A DNA stretch of 64,000 nucleotides from Belnapia arida (GTDB lineage: Bacteria > Pseudomonadota > Alphaproteobacteria > Acetobacterales > Acetobacteraceae): NCBI RefSeq assembly GCF_016773205.1, contig NZ_JAETWB010000020.1, positions 1 to 64,000 on the forward strand, in the 5' to 3' direction. The position numbers were made by a program, and so were the translations under genes. Below are positions 25,253 to 34,450 of the stretch, piece by piece; position 1 is the first letter of the stretch, and each line of letters opens with the position of its first letter. The notes below the pieces were generated by a model. It was not told the origin of the DNA. It ran no database searches and was given only the letters and a program-made list of their open reading frames with translations.

Positions 25253-28195
25253 ATGCTGACCCTGGATCGCCTGCCCCGCCCCTTCGACCCCGAGGCCGCC
25301 GCCCGGCTGGTGGAACGCTTCGCCGAGCGGGATGCCGCCTGCCGCGCCTTCGCCGCCAGCGCCGAGGGCGCGGCGCTGCTCGGGGCGCTGGGCGGGCACA
25401 GCCCCTATCTCGCCGATCTCGCGGTGCGCGAGGCCCCTACCCTGCTGTGGCTCGTGGAGCGCGGGCCGGACGAGGCCTTCGCCCTCGCCCTCGACCCGCT
25501 GGGCAGGGCCGACCCGGCGGCGTCGCGGGAGGCGGTCGGCGTGCTGCTGCGCCAGGCGAAGCGGCAGGCAGCCCTGATCGCGGCCGTCGCGGACATCGCG
25601 GGGCAATGGACGCTCGACCGGGTGACCGGGGCGCTCTCCACCGTGGCCGAACAGGTGATCGACTTCGCCTGCACCCATCTGCTGCTCGCCGCCGCCGCCC
25701 GCGGGGAGCTGCGCATTGCGGGGAAGAACCCGGCCTCGGGTAGCGGCCTCGTCCTGCTGGGGATGGGGAAGCTCGGGGGGCGGGAGCTGAACTACTCCTC
25801 GGATGTCGACCTCATGGTGCTCTATGACCCGGAGGCGGCAGCCTATCACAGCGACCGGGCGGGTGCCTCCTATGTCCGGCTGGCGCGCGACCTGGTGCGG
25901 CTGATGGAGGAGCGGACGGCGGAGGGCTATGTCTTCCGCACCGACCTCAGGCTCAGGCCCGACCCGGCGGCGACGCCGCTCGCCGTCTCGCTGGAGGCGG
26001 CGATCACCTATTACGAGAGCATGGGCCAAAACTGGGAGCGTGCCGCCATGATCAAGGCGCGGCCGGTGGCGGGCGACCGGGCGCTCGGCGAGCAATTCCT
26101 GCGCGAGATCCGGCCCTTCGTCTGGCGCCGGCACCTCGACTTCGCCGCCGTCACCGACATCCATTCGATCAAGCGGCAGATCCACGCGCACAAGGGCTCG
26201 AAGGGCGCCGGCGCCACCATCGCGCTGGCCGGGCATGACGTGAAGCTCGGGCGGGGCGGCATCCGCGAGATCGAGTTCACCGCGCAGGTGCTGCAATTGA
26301 TCTGGGGCGGGCGCGACCCGGGGCTGCGCGACCCGACGACGCTCGGCGCGCTGGCGGCGCTGGCAGGGGCCGGGCGCATCGACCGGCGGGCGGCGGCCGA
26401 CCTCGCCGATGCCTATGTCTTCCTGCGCAACCTCGAGCACCGGCTGCAGATGGTGGCGGACCGGCAGACGCACAGGCTGCCGGAGGACGAGCCGGGGCTC
26501 GCGCGCATCGCCTCCTTCATGGGCTATCCCTCGCTTGCCGAATTCTCGGCCGCCTTCATGGGGCACCTGGAGCGCGTGGGGCGGCATTACGGCGATTTCT
26601 TCGAGACCTCGCCCTCGCTCTCGCTCGCCGGCGAGGAGGCGCAGCAAGGCGACCTGGTCTTCACCGGGGTGGAGGACGACCCGGGGACCTCGGCGACGCT
26701 GAAGCGGATGGGCTTCGCCGACCCGGCCTCGGTCTCGGCCATGATCCGGGCCTGGCACCACGGAAGGCCGCGGGCGACGCGGAGCGAGCGGGCGCGGGAG
26801 CTGCTGACCGAGCTGATGCCCGCGCTGCTCACCGCCTTCTCGAAGCAGTCCAACCCCGACCAGGCGCTGGCGCGGTTCGACCGGGTGCTGGCGCGGCTGC
26901 CGGCCGGGGTGCAGGTGCTGAGCCTGTTCCGGCGCAATCCGGCGCTGCTGGATCGGGTGGCGGGGTTGCTCGGCGCGGCGCCGCAGCTGGCGGATCATCT
27001 GGCCCACAACGCGGCGGCGCTCGACGGGCTGCTGGCCGGGAGCCTGTCGCCCGCCGGGGCCGACCCCTCGGCTGGGCTGCCGGCGCTGGTGAAGGATGCC
27101 CGTCACTTGGAGGAGGCGTTGGAGGCGGCGCGGCGGCTGGCCACTGAGCGGAAATTCGAGATCGACGCGGCGGAGCTGGAGGGCCAGCTCGACGGAGATG
27201 CGGCGGGAGAGCTGCGGGCGGACCTGGCGGATTCGGCCATCGCGGCGCTGCTGCCGCGGGTCTCGGCGGATTTCGCCGAGCGCTACGGGCGGGTGCCGGG
27301 CGGTGCGCTGGCCGTCGTCGCTTTCGGCAAGCTCGGGGGGCGGGAGATGCTGCCCGGCTCCGACCTCGACCTCGTCCTGCTCTACGACCACGACCCGGAC
27401 GCCACCGAGAGCGTGGGCGGGCGGAAGGGCCTGGCGCCTTCCGAATACTTCATCCGCCTCGCGCCGCAGGTCGTCGGCGCCATCACCGCGCCGGGGGCGG
27501 AGGGGCGGCTGTGGGAGGTCGACATGCGGCTCCGCCCCTCGGGCAACAAGGGGCCGGTGGCGATCCGGCTGGCCGGGCTTGAGCAGTACCACCGGGAGAA
27601 TGCTTGGACCTGGGAGCGGATGGCGCTGACCCGGGCGCGGCCGGTGGCCGGGCCGCCGGCCCTGAAGCGCCGCATCAACGAGGTGCTGCGGGCGGCGATG
27701 CTGAAGCCCGGCGCGGCCGAGGTGGCGCTGGTCGATGCGACGGCCATGCGGGCGCGGATGCTGCGGGATCTGCCGGCCGAAGGTCCCTGGGACGTGAAGG
27801 CGATGCCGGGCGGGCTGATCGAGGTGGAGTTCATCGCCCAGGCCCTCCAGCTGGCCCATGCGCCGCGCGAGCCACGGGTGCTGGCGACGACGACGCGGAC
27901 GGCGCTCGCCCGGCTCGGCCAGTACGGCGTCCTGCCGGCGGAGGAGGCCGCCACGCTGATCGCCGCCGACCGGCTGTGGCGGACCGTGTTGGGGCTGGTG
28001 AGGCTGACCATCGGCAAGTCGCGCGACGTGGCGCTGCCGGCCCCGGCGGAGGCGGCCCTGCTGCGGGCCGTGACGCCGCTGCTCGATCCGCGGCCGCTTG
28101 ACCTCGCCGCGCTCCGCGCTCAGATGCAGGACATGGCCGGAACGGTCCGCGCGATCTTCGAGCGGCGGGTCGGCGTGCTGGGGGGCGCAGGATGA
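25253..28195 (+). CDS. glnE: Bifunctional glutamine synthetase adenylyltransferase/adenylyl-removing enzyme
   Basis: 980 residues, the full length of GlnE. The two nucleotidyltransferase domains are obvious: GMGKLGGRELNYSSDVDLMV (N-terminal, de-adenylylating) and FGKLGGREMLPGSDLDLVLL (C-terminal, adenylylating). The start is the ATG at 25253 with a GGGGG ribosome site. It modifies glutamine synthetase in response to PII proteins, tuning nitrogen assimilation. It diverges from the YhdP-like gene and overlaps the next gene (ATGA), a peroxiredoxin that is likely co-transcribed. Confidence 0.97.
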   Translation: MLTLDRLPRPFDPEAAARLVERFAERDAACRAFAASAEGAALLGALGGHSPYLADLAVREAPTLLWLVERGPDEAFALALDPLGRADPAASREAVGVLLRQAKRQAALIAAVADIAGQWTLDRVTGALSTVAEQVIDFACTHLLLAAAARGELRIAGKNPASGSGLVLLGMGKLGGRELNYSSDVDLMVLYDPEAAAYHSDRAGASYVRLARDLVRLMEERTAEGYVFRTDLRLRPDPAATPLAVSLEAAITYYESMGQNWERAAMIKARPVAGDRALGEQFLREIRPFVWRRHLDFAAVTDIHSIKRQIHAHKGSKGAGATIALAGHDVKLGRGGIREIEFTAQVLQLIWGGRDPGLRDPTTLGALAALAGAGRIDRRAAADLADAYVFLRNLEHRLQMVADRQTHRLPEDEPGLARIASFMGYPSLAEFSAAFMGHLERVGRHYGDFFETSPSLSLAGEEAQQGDLVFTGVEDDPGTSATLKRMGFADPASVSAMIRAWHHGRPRATRSERARELLTELMPALLTAFSKQSNPDQALARFDRVLARLPAGVQVLSLFRRNPALLDRVAGLLGAAPQLADHLAHNAAALDGLLAGSLSPAGADPSAGLPALVKDARHLEEALEAARRLATERKFEIDAAELEGQLDGDAAGELRADLADSAIAALLPRVSADFAERYGRVPGGALAVVAFGKLGGREMLPGSDLDLVLLYDHDPDATESVGGRKGLAPSEYFIRLAPQVVGAITAPGAEGRLWEVDMRLRPSGNKGPVAIRLAGLEQYHRENAWTWERMALTRARPVAGPPALKRRINEVLRAAMLKPGAAEVALVDATAMRARMLRDLPAEGPWDVKAMPGGLIEVEFIAQALQLAHAPREPRVLATTTRTALARLGQYGVLPAEEAATLIAADRLWRTVLGLVRLTIGKSRDVALPAPAEAALLRAVTPLLDPRPLDLAALRAQMQDMAGTVRAIFERRVGVLGGAG

Positions 28196-28665
28196 GCGAG
28201 GCGGGACCGGTGGAGGGGCAGGCGGCCCCGGCGTTCAGCATGCCGGCGAGCGGAGGGCGGACAGTGAGCCTCGACGGGCTGAAGGGGGCGCCATTCCTGC
28301 TCTACTTCTACCCGAAGGCGGATACGCCCGGCTGCACGAAGCAGGCCTGCGGCATCCAGGAGGCATTGCCGCAGCTCGGCAAGCTGGGGCTGACGGTCAT
28401 CGGGGTGAGCCCGGACAAGCTGCCGCCGATCGAGAAATTCGCCGCCAAATTCGGCCTGGAATTCCCGCTGGCCTCGGACGAGGGCCACACGGTGGCCGAG
28501 GCCTATGGGGTCTGGGTCGGGAAGTCCATGTACGGCAAGAAGTACATGGGGATGGAGCGGAGCAGCTTCCTCGTCGATGCCGAAGGCAAGGTGGCGAAGG
28601 TCTGGCGCAAGTTGAAGCCGGAGGCGCATGCGGCCGAGGTGCTGAAGGCGGCGCAGGTGCTCTGA
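28192..28665 (+). CDS. bcp: Thioredoxin-dependent peroxiredoxin, Bcp/PrxQ type
   Basis: 157 residues. The PKADTPGCTKQACG motif has the peroxidatic Cys48 and a second Cys53 five residues later, the atypical two-cysteine Bcp/PrxQ arrangement. It reduces hydrogen peroxide and organic hydroperoxides in the cytoplasm using thioredoxin. The ATG lies in an ATGA overlap with glnE. The gene converges on a small zinc-ribbon-like gene with a one-base gap. Confidence 0.95.
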   Translation: MSEAGPVEGQAAPAFSMPASGGRTVSLDGLKGAPFLLYFYPKADTPGCTKQACGIQEALPQLGKLGLTVIGVSPDKLPPIEKFAAKFGLEFPLASDEGHTVAEAYGVWVGKSMYGKKYMGMERSSFLVDAEGKVAKVWRKLKPEAHAAEVLKAAQVL

Positions 28666-28666
28666 G

Positions 28667-28948
28667 CTACATCCGCTTGTAGTCCTCGGTGGCGATGTCC
28701 TCGCCGAACTGCCCCTTGTCCTCGGGCAGCGGACCGCGCTGGCTCTCGCCGGCGGTATCCATCGGCGCGGCCTGCACGGGGACTGCCTGAAGGGGCCCGT
28801 CCTCGGCAAGCGGGATGGCCCGCTCGGCCGTGCAGGAGCAGACCGTGCTGCCGTCGGGCAGCAGGTTCGGCATCGTCACCTCCTCGCAATGCGGACACTG
28901 GATGGCTTCGAGCCGCGGGGAGGCGGGCGGGGGGGCGCTGTCGCTCAT
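28667..28948 (-). CDS. Small protein with a CxxC/CxC zinc-ribbon-like motif
   Basis: 93 residues from the ATG at 28948, preceded by GAGG at good spacing. Cysteines in CPHCEEV and VCSC form a likely metal-binding knuckle in the first half. The C-terminal half is acidic and proline-rich with no predicted fold, ending EDIATEDYKRM. I do not recognise a named family. It precedes the DUF3126 gene's 3' end by 31 bases and may share its transcript. Confidence 0.72.
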   Translation of the reverse strand: MSDSAPPPASPRLEAIQCPHCEEVTMPNLLPDGSTVCSCTAERAIPLAEDGPLQAVPVQAAPMDTAGESQRGPLPEDKGQFGEDIATEDYKRM

Positions 28949-28979
28949 GCCGGCCTCAATGCGCGAGGCTGGGCAGGGT

Positions 28980-29198
28980 TCAGTTGATCTGCGACAGGTC
29001 CTCGGCCAGCACGACGATCTGGATGGCATAGGAGACCTCGCCATCCTCCATGTCGCGGTGGACGGTGCCGACGAATTCCGAGCCGACGAAGAGCTCCACC
29101 GAGGCATTCTTGCGCTGCGGCGTGGTGAGCTTGATCTTGTCGTTGCCCAGCAGCCGGCGGAGATGCGCCTGCACCGCGGCGAGTTCGGCTGGGGTCAT
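28980..29198 (-). CDS. DUF3126 family protein
   Basis: 72 residues from the ATG at 29198; the frame is open further upstream but family similarity begins at MTPAELAAVQAHLRRLLG. The core FVGSEFVGTVHRDMEDGEVSY and the LAEDL end mark DUF3126, a small alphaproteobacterial family of unknown function. It has no membrane segment. It lies between bolA and the zinc-ribbon-like gene on the same strand. Confidence 0.85.
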   Translation of the reverse strand: MTPAELAAVQAHLRRLLGNDKIKLTTPQRKNASVELFVGSEFVGTVHRDMEDGEVSYAIQIVVLAEDLSQIN

Positions 29199-29274
29199 TC
29201 TGGTAAATCCTGACAAAGACGGGAGCGCGGAGGCATAGACCCACCGGCGCCCCACCGCTACCCCTTCGATGGCG

Positions 29275-29559
29275 CTACCCCTTTGATTCGGCTTCTTCCG
29301 GCGTCAGCAGGCGGAGGGAGAGGGCATGCATGCCGCCCTGGAACTCGGCCTCCAGCGCGGCATGGACGGCGCGCGAGCGGGCCAGGCGCCCCATGCCGGC
29401 GAAGCGGTCGCTGACCACCAGCAGGCTGTAATGCGTCTCGCCGCCGGGGCGGGCGCCGGAATGGCCGGCATGGCGGTGGCTGTCGTCCTCGACCGTGATC
29501 GAGGCGCCGGGGAAGGCGGCGGCGAGGCTGGCCTCGATACGGCTGGCGCGGGTCTGCAT
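29275..29559 (-). CDS. bolA: BolA family protein
   Basis: 94 residues from the ATG at 29559, which follows a GAGAA ribosome site. HRHAGHSGARPGGETHYSLL holds the conserved histidines, and the FAGMGRLARSRAVH segment is the BolA class-II KH-like motif. BolA proteins bind monothiol glutaredoxins and act in iron-sulphur handling and cell-shape or stress control. It diverges from the J-domain gene upstream of cobS, as in many alphaproteobacteria. Confidence 0.93.
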   Translation of the reverse strand: MQTRASRIEASLAAAFPGASITVEDDSHRHAGHSGARPGGETHYSLLVVSDRFAGMGRLARSRAVHAALEAEFQGGMHALSLRLLTPEEAESKG

Positions 29560-29645
29560 TGGCGGGTTCTCACCCCTTTCGCCCGATCGGGCAAGCGGGG
29601 CCGCCTCGGCTTGCAGACCCGGGGGTGGGCGCCCATAAATCACCG

Positions 29646-30251
29646 ATGCCCCCCCGACGTGGTGCCAAGCCCGAGCCCCTGAGCCCGCCCCGCCCCTGCG
29701 AGATGCCGGGATGCGAGGCGCAAGCCGAGTACCGGGCGCCGAAATCCCGCACGACCCTCAACGAGTACCGCTGGTTCTGCCTGCCGCATATCCGGGAGTA
29801 CAATGCCTCCTGGGACTATTACAAAGGCATGGGCCCGAACGAGATCGAGGCCAATCTCCGCCACGATACCGCCTGGCAGCGGCCGACCTGGCCGCTCGGC
29901 AGGCTCGGCGGCAGCCAGCGCATCAGCGCCGAGTTCCTGCGCGATCCGCTCGGCCTGCTCTATGCGACGCCGCTGCATGCCAAGCGGACGAAACAGCCCG
30001 AAAGGCCGCAGGCGCCGCCCGAACTACGGGCCGCGCTCGACGTTCTGGGCCTCGAGTGGCCGCTGGACCAGCCGACCTTGCGCGCCCGCTACCACGCGCT
30101 GGCCAAGCAGTTGCACCCGGATGCCAATGGCGGCGACCGCGGCGCGGAGGACCGTCTTAAGGATGTCAACCGTGCCTACAGCCTGCTGCGCCAGCGGGCC
30201 GGCTCGGGCGGCTTCCAGGCGGCGCCGGCCGAAGCGGGCGCTGCCCGATGA
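29646..30251 (+). CDS. J-domain (DnaJ-like) protein with an N-terminal Cys/His motif
   Basis: 201 residues. The J domain is at the C-terminus (LDVLGLEWPLDQPTLRARYH onward) and keeps the HPD triad in KQLHPDANGG, needed to stimulate DnaK. The N-terminal half has CEMPGC and, 30 residues on, FCLPH, a likely zinc site. The DnaJ-like gene is next to cobS in many alphaproteobacteria, so a chaperone role for cobaltochelatase or for BolA partners is possible but unproven. The start is the ATG at 29646; the frame is open farther upstream without similarity. Confidence 0.88.
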   Translation: MPPRRGAKPEPLSPPRPCEMPGCEAQAEYRAPKSRTTLNEYRWFCLPHIREYNASWDYYKGMGPNEIEANLRHDTAWQRPTWPLGRLGGSQRISAEFLRDPLGLLYATPLHAKRTKQPERPQAPPELRAALDVLGLEWPLDQPTLRARYHALAKQLHPDANGGDRGAEDRLKDVNRAYSLLRQRAGSGGFQAAPAEAGAAR

Positions 30252-30335
30252 GCCGGCCCGCGGTTTTGAAATCGCCGGAAGCCGGGTAGCCTGCCGCCTT
30301 CCCCTGTCCTAGACTTTCCTCAAGAACCTGAGCGG

Positions 30336-31352
30336 ATGCCGATGAACAAGGTCGCCAACCTCGCCGAAATCCGTCCCACCTCGGCGATCGAAGCCCCGGA
30401 CACCAGCGTGAGCGCGCGTGAGGCCTTCGGCCTCGACATCGACATGCAGGTGCCTGCCTTCTCACAACGCACCGAGCACGTGCCGGAGGTGGACGACACC
30501 TACCGCTTCGACCGCGAGACGACGCTCGCCATCGTCGCCGGCTTCGCCAACAACCGGCGGGTCATGATCCAGGGCTACCACGGCACCGGCAAGTCGACCC
30601 ATATCGAGCAGGTCGCGGCCCGGCTGAATTGGCCCTGCATCCGCGTCAACCTCGACAGCCACATCAGCCGCATCGACCTGATCGGCAAGGACGCCATCGT
30701 CTTGAAGGACGGCAAGCAGGTGACGGAGTTCCGCGAGGGCATCCTGCCCTGGGCGCTCCAGCACCCCTGCGCGCTGGTCTTCGACGAGTACGACGCCGGC
30801 CGGCCGGACGTGATGTTCGTCATCCAGCGCGTGCTGGAGGTCGAGGGCAAGCTGACGCTGCTCGACCAGAACCGGGTGATCCGGCCGAATCCTTATTTCC
30901 GCCTCTTCGCCACGGCGAACACGGTGGGCCTCGGCGACACGACCGGCCTCTATCACGGCACCCAGCAGATCAACCAGGGCCAGATGGACCGCTGGAACAT
31001 CGTCGCCACGCTGAACTACCTGCCGCATGCGCAGGAGACGCAGATCGTGATGGCGAAGCTCGGCCTCGACGCTTCCGACGCCAAGATGAAGAAGCGCGTC
31101 GAGGCGATGGTGGCGCTCGCCGACCTCACCCGCGCCGGCTTCATCGCCGGGGACATCAGCACGGTGATGTCGCCGCGCACGGTCATCACCTGGGCCGAGA
31201 ACACCCGCATCTTCGGCGATGTCGGCTTCGCCTTCCGCCTCACCTTCCTCAACAAGTGCGACGAGGCGGAGCGCAGCACGGTGGCCGAGTACTACCAGCG
31301 CTGCTTCAACGAGGACCTGCCGAGCACGGGGCTGCTGAAGAAGGCGGGCTGA
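30336..31352 (+). CDS. cobS: Aerobic cobaltochelatase subunit CobS
   Basis: 338 residues, matching CobS of Pseudomonas denitrificans in length. It is a MoxR-like AAA+ ATPase: Walker [10 protein letters not shown] and Walker [11 protein letters not shown] are intact. With CobT it forms the ATPase ring that drives CobN to insert cobalt into hydrogenobyrinic acid a,c-diamide. Two in-frame ATGs (30336 and 30342) start it. The cobT gene follows after 215 bases, a wider gap than usual, because an inverted-repeat element sits between them. Confidence 0.96.
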   Translation: MPMNKVANLAEIRPTSAIEAPDTSVSAREAFGLDIDMQVPAFSQRTEHVPEVDDTYRFDRETTLAIVAGFANNRRVMIQGYHGTGKSTHIEQVAARLNWPCIRVNLDSHISRIDLIGKDAIVLKDGKQVTEFREGILPWALQHPCALVFDEYDAGRPDVMFVIQRVLEVEGKLTLLDQNRVIRPNPYFRLFATANTVGLGDTTGLYHGTQQINQGQMDRWNIVATLNYLPHAQETQIVMAKLGLDASDAKMKKRVEAMVALADLTRAGFIAGDISTVMSPRTVITWAENTRIFGDVGFAFRLTFLNKCDEAERSTVAEYYQRCFNEDLPSTGLLKKAG

Positions 31353-31371
31353 GCCCCGCCCTCTCAGCGAC

Positions 31372-31535
31372 CAGGGCGTGTCCGCGAAGGGACCGGCGAT
31401 GGATCGGCGAGGGATTTTTCGGCAGGGCCAGGAAGCGGACGCAGCCGATGCCGGTTGCATCGGCAAGTCCGGTGACGCCGCCATGACGGAAAAGACCCGC
31501 CGAGACGCGCCGCAGCCCTTTGCGGACACGCCCTG
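31372..31535. mobile_element. 164-bp MITE-like element between cobS and cobT
   Basis: Terminal inverted repeats of 20 bases, 31372-31391 and 31516-31535, match at 19 of 20 positions and start CAGGGCGTGTCCGC. The inside is non-coding and contains a second perfect eight-base hairpin (GCCGATGC at 31444-31451, GCATCGGC at 31457-31464). The ends resemble those I recall for IS5-family elements, which is inference. No clear target duplication is visible. It lies 19 bases after the cobS stop and 32 before the cobT start. Confidence 0.6.
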
Positions 31536-31567
31536 AAGGCCGGGGACTGAAGCGGAAGCGATAGAAC

Positions 31568-33436
31568 ATGTCGAAACAGGACCTGACCCGCCAGGAAGAG
31601 TTCAAGCGCGCCACGGCCGGGACGCTGCGCGCCATCGCCCATGCCAATGCGGAGGTCCAGGTGGCCTTCCAGCCGGGGCCGGGCGGCGTCGCGGGCAAGC
31701 GCGTGCGGTTGCCGCTGCCGACCCGTGCCCTGCCGCCCGCCGAGATGGCGAAGCTGCGTGGCGCGGCGGATGCCGCGGCGCTCAAGATCCGCCACCACTC
31801 GGAGGCCGTGCATGCCTCGCGGGTGCCGCAGCGCCGCGAGGCCCGTGAGGTCTACGACGCGCTTGAGGATGTCCGCGTCGAGGCCGTCGGCAGCAAGCAC
31901 ATGTCCGGCGTCGCCGCCAACCTCCGGGCGCGGCTGAACGACCTTTGCGAGACAGAGGGCTACGACCGGATGACCCGGAAGGACCAGCTGCCGCTGCCGG
32001 CGGCGCTGTCCCTCCTGGCCCGCGAGCGCATCTCGGGCGAGCCGGCGCCGCAGGCCGCGCATCGCGTCCTCGACCTCTGGCGCGACAGCCTCGGCGAGGG
32101 TGCCGACGCCGCGCTCAAGGAGATGGCCCGCGCGACGGACGACCAGGATGCCTTCGCCCGCGCCGCCCGCAAGCTGCTGACCGCCCTCGACCTGGCCGAG
32201 GCCGAGGTGGAGAGCGAGGCGGAGGAGCAGGAGGACGGCGAGGAGAGCGGCGAGCAGTCCAGCCAGCAGGACCAGTCCGGCGAGGGCGAGGCGCAGTCGC
32301 AGGACCAGGAGAGCATGCTCGGCGCCCAGCCCGAGACCATGCAGGGCGAGGCGGCCGAGGAGGAGGCGCAGGAGACCGAGGACGAAGGCGCCGCCGCCGA
32401 GGGCGACGACAAGCCTGGCGGGCCGCAGCAGCGCCGCGAGGTGCCGCAGACCGACGACGCCAGCCGCTACCACCCCTTCACCACCAATTTCGACGAGACC
32501 ACCGACGCTGACGAGCTCTGCGACCCGGAGGAGCTGGGGCGCCTGCGCCAGCAGCTCGACCAGCAGCTCAGCCACCTGCAGGGCGTCGTCTCCAAGCTCG
32601 CCAACCGCCTGCAGCGCCGCCTGCTGGCGCAGCAGCAGCGGGCCTGGGAATTCGACCTCGAGGAGGGCCAGCTCGACGCGGCGCGGCTCGCCCGCATCGT
32701 CGCCAACCCGATGCTCTCGCTCTCCTACAAGCGCGAGCGCGAGGCGGATTTCCGCGACACCGTCGTCTCCCTGCTGATCGACAACTCCGGTTCCATGCGC
32801 GGCCGGCCGATCACGGTTGCCGCCATGTGCTCCGACATCCTGGCCCGGACGCTGGAGCGCTGCGCGGTCAAGACCGAGATCCTCGGCTTCACCACCCGCG
32901 CCTGGAAGGGCGGCCAATCCCGCGAGCGCTGGGTGCAGGAGGGCAAGCCGCGCAACCCCGGCCGGCTGAATGACCTGCGGCACGTCATCTACAAGGCCGC
33001 CGATGCCCCCTGGCGGCGGGCGCGGAAGAATCTTGGACTGATGCTCCGCGAGGGGCTGCTCAAGGAAAACATCGACGGCGAGGCGCTGGAATGGGCCTAC
33101 AAGCGCCTGCGCGTCCGGCCGGAGCACCGGCGCATCCTCATGGTCATCTCGGACGGGGCGCCGGTGGATGACAGCACGCTCTCGGTCAATCCCGGCAACT
33201 ACCTGGAGCGGCACCTGCGCAAGGTGATCGGCGACATCGAGGGCCGCGGCGATGTGGAGCTGATCGCCATCGGCATCGGCCATGACGTGACGCGCTACTA
33301 CCGCCGGGCGGTGACCATCGTCGATGCCGAGGAGCTGGGCGGCACCATGATGAAGAAGCTGGCCGAGCTCTTCGACGAGGATGCGGCGGAGGCCTGGCAG
33401 CGGGCCTCGGCGGAGCGCTCCGCCGTTCTTGTGTGA
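31568..33436 (+). CDS. cobT: Aerobic cobaltochelatase subunit CobT
   Basis: 622 residues, typical of CobT. The N-terminal domain is followed by a strongly acidic Glu/Gln-rich stretch (about 210-290). A C-terminal von Willebrand A domain has the MIDAS motif DNSGSM starting near residue 405. CobT caps the CobS AAA+ ring and couples ATP use to CobN. The ribosome site (GAAGCG) is weak. The partner cobN is not in the window, so the large subunit is encoded elsewhere. Confidence 0.96.
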   Translation: MSKQDLTRQEEFKRATAGTLRAIAHANAEVQVAFQPGPGGVAGKRVRLPLPTRALPPAEMAKLRGAADAAALKIRHHSEAVHASRVPQRREAREVYDALEDVRVEAVGSKHMSGVAANLRARLNDLCETEGYDRMTRKDQLPLPAALSLLARERISGEPAPQAAHRVLDLWRDSLGEGADAALKEMARATDDQDAFARAARKLLTALDLAEAEVESEAEEQEDGEESGEQSSQQDQSGEGEAQSQDQESMLGAQPETMQGEAAEEEAQETEDEGAAAEGDDKPGGPQQRREVPQTDDASRYHPFTTNFDETTDADELCDPEELGRLRQQLDQQLSHLQGVVSKLANRLQRRLLAQQQRAWEFDLEEGQLDAARLARIVANPMLSLSYKREREADFRDTVVSLLIDNSGSMRGRPITVAAMCSDILARTLERCAVKTEILGFTTRAWKGGQSRERWVQEGKPRNPGRLNDLRHVIYKAADAPWRRARKNLGLMLREGLLKENIDGEALEWAYKRLRVRPEHRRILMVISDGAPVDDSTLSVNPGNYLERHLRKVIGDIEGRGDVELIAIGIGHDVTRYYRRAVTIVDAEELGGTMMKKLAELFDEDAAEAWQRASAERSAVLV

Positions 33437-33490
33437 CAACGGCCGGGGTTTCGGACTATCTCCAGGCGCTCCCTGAGGATCCGAACCCCC

Positions 33491-34447
33491 ATGCCCCCGC
33501 GGGCTCCGCACCGCCTTTCCCGTCGCACGCTGCTGGCGGCGCTGGCCCTCGCCGGCTGCTCCAGCGGTGGCGCGCAATCCGTGTCGCGGCCTCTGGCGCT
33601 CGACCCGCTGCCGCCCGGCAGCCGCTTCGAAGCGCTCGGGGCCTTGCAGCTCAGCGACGAGGTACTGGGCTTCGGTGGGCTGTCGGCGCTGCATATCGAC
33701 GACGAGCTGCGGCTGACCGCCATCAGCGACCTTGGTCATTGGGTGACGGCTCGGCTGGTGCTGCGCGAGGGGCGGCCGCAGGATCTGGCCGAGCTGCGGA
33801 CCGGGCCGCTGCGCGATGGCAGCGGGGTGCCCTTGCGGCGGGGCTATGGCGGGGATGCCGAGTCCCTCGCCCGGCTGCCGGATGGGGGCTGGCTGATCGG
33901 CTTCGAGCGGTGGCAGCGCATCAGGCGCTACCGGGAGATCGACGGGCCGGGCGAGTATGTCGAGGCGCCGCCGGGGCTGGAATTCGCGCCCCGGAACGGC
34001 GGGCTGGAATCGCTGACCGTGCTCCGTGACGGGCGGTGGCTGGCGATCGCCGAGAAATTCCACCCCCGCAGGGACGAGACGCTGCGGCGCGGCTGGATCG
34101 GCGGGCCAGGGAATTGGCGGCGGATCGCCTACCGGCCGGAGGATGGGTTCGACCCGGCGGATGTGACGGCACTGCCGGAGGGCGGGGCGCTGGTGCTGGA
34201 GCGGAGCTTCTCCATCTTCGGCGGCTTCGGCGGGCGGGTGGTGCGGCTCTCGGCCGCGCAGCTGGAGGCCGGCGTGCTGGAGGGGGAGGAGGTCCTCCGC
34301 CTGGAGGCGCCGCTTCCGCGGGACAATTTCGAGGGGATCACCGTCTTCCGCGCCGGCGGGCGGACGCTGGTGGCGCTCGTCTCCGACGACAACGAGAACA
34401 TGCTGCAACGGACGCTGCTGCTGGTCTTCGCCGTGCTGGACGAGTGA
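33491..34447 (+). CDS. Esterase-like (phytase-family) Tat lipoprotein
   Basis: 318 residues. The N-terminus has a twin-arginine motif (LSRRTLLAAL) and a lipobox (LAGC), so it is predicted to be exported folded and lipid-anchored. The rest shows the beta-propeller-like pattern of the esterase-like activity of phytase family: GYGGDAESLARLPDGGWL, GLESLTVLRDGR, FEGITVFRAGGR and SDDNEN. The family name does not prove esterase activity. It follows cobT by 54 bases and converges on a flavoprotein gene with a three-base gap. Confidence 0.84.
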   Translation: MPPRAPHRLSRRTLLAALALAGCSSGGAQSVSRPLALDPLPPGSRFEALGALQLSDEVLGFGGLSALHIDDELRLTAISDLGHWVTARLVLREGRPQDLAELRTGPLRDGSGVPLRRGYGGDAESLARLPDGGWLIGFERWQRIRRYREIDGPGEYVEAPPGLEFAPRNGGLESLTVLRDGRWLAIAEKFHPRRDETLRRGWIGGPGNWRRIAYRPEDGFDPADVTALPEGGALVLERSFSIFGGFGGRVVRLSAAQLEAGVLEGEEVLRLEAPLPRDNFEGITVFRAGGRTLVALVSDDNENMLQRTLLLVFAVLDE

Positions 34448-34450
34448 GGC

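Noticed and set aside
31364-34408. A 1014-residue minus-strand frame over cobT
   Set aside because: cobT and the lipoprotein gene explain this region. The antisense product is low-complexity and lacks motifs.
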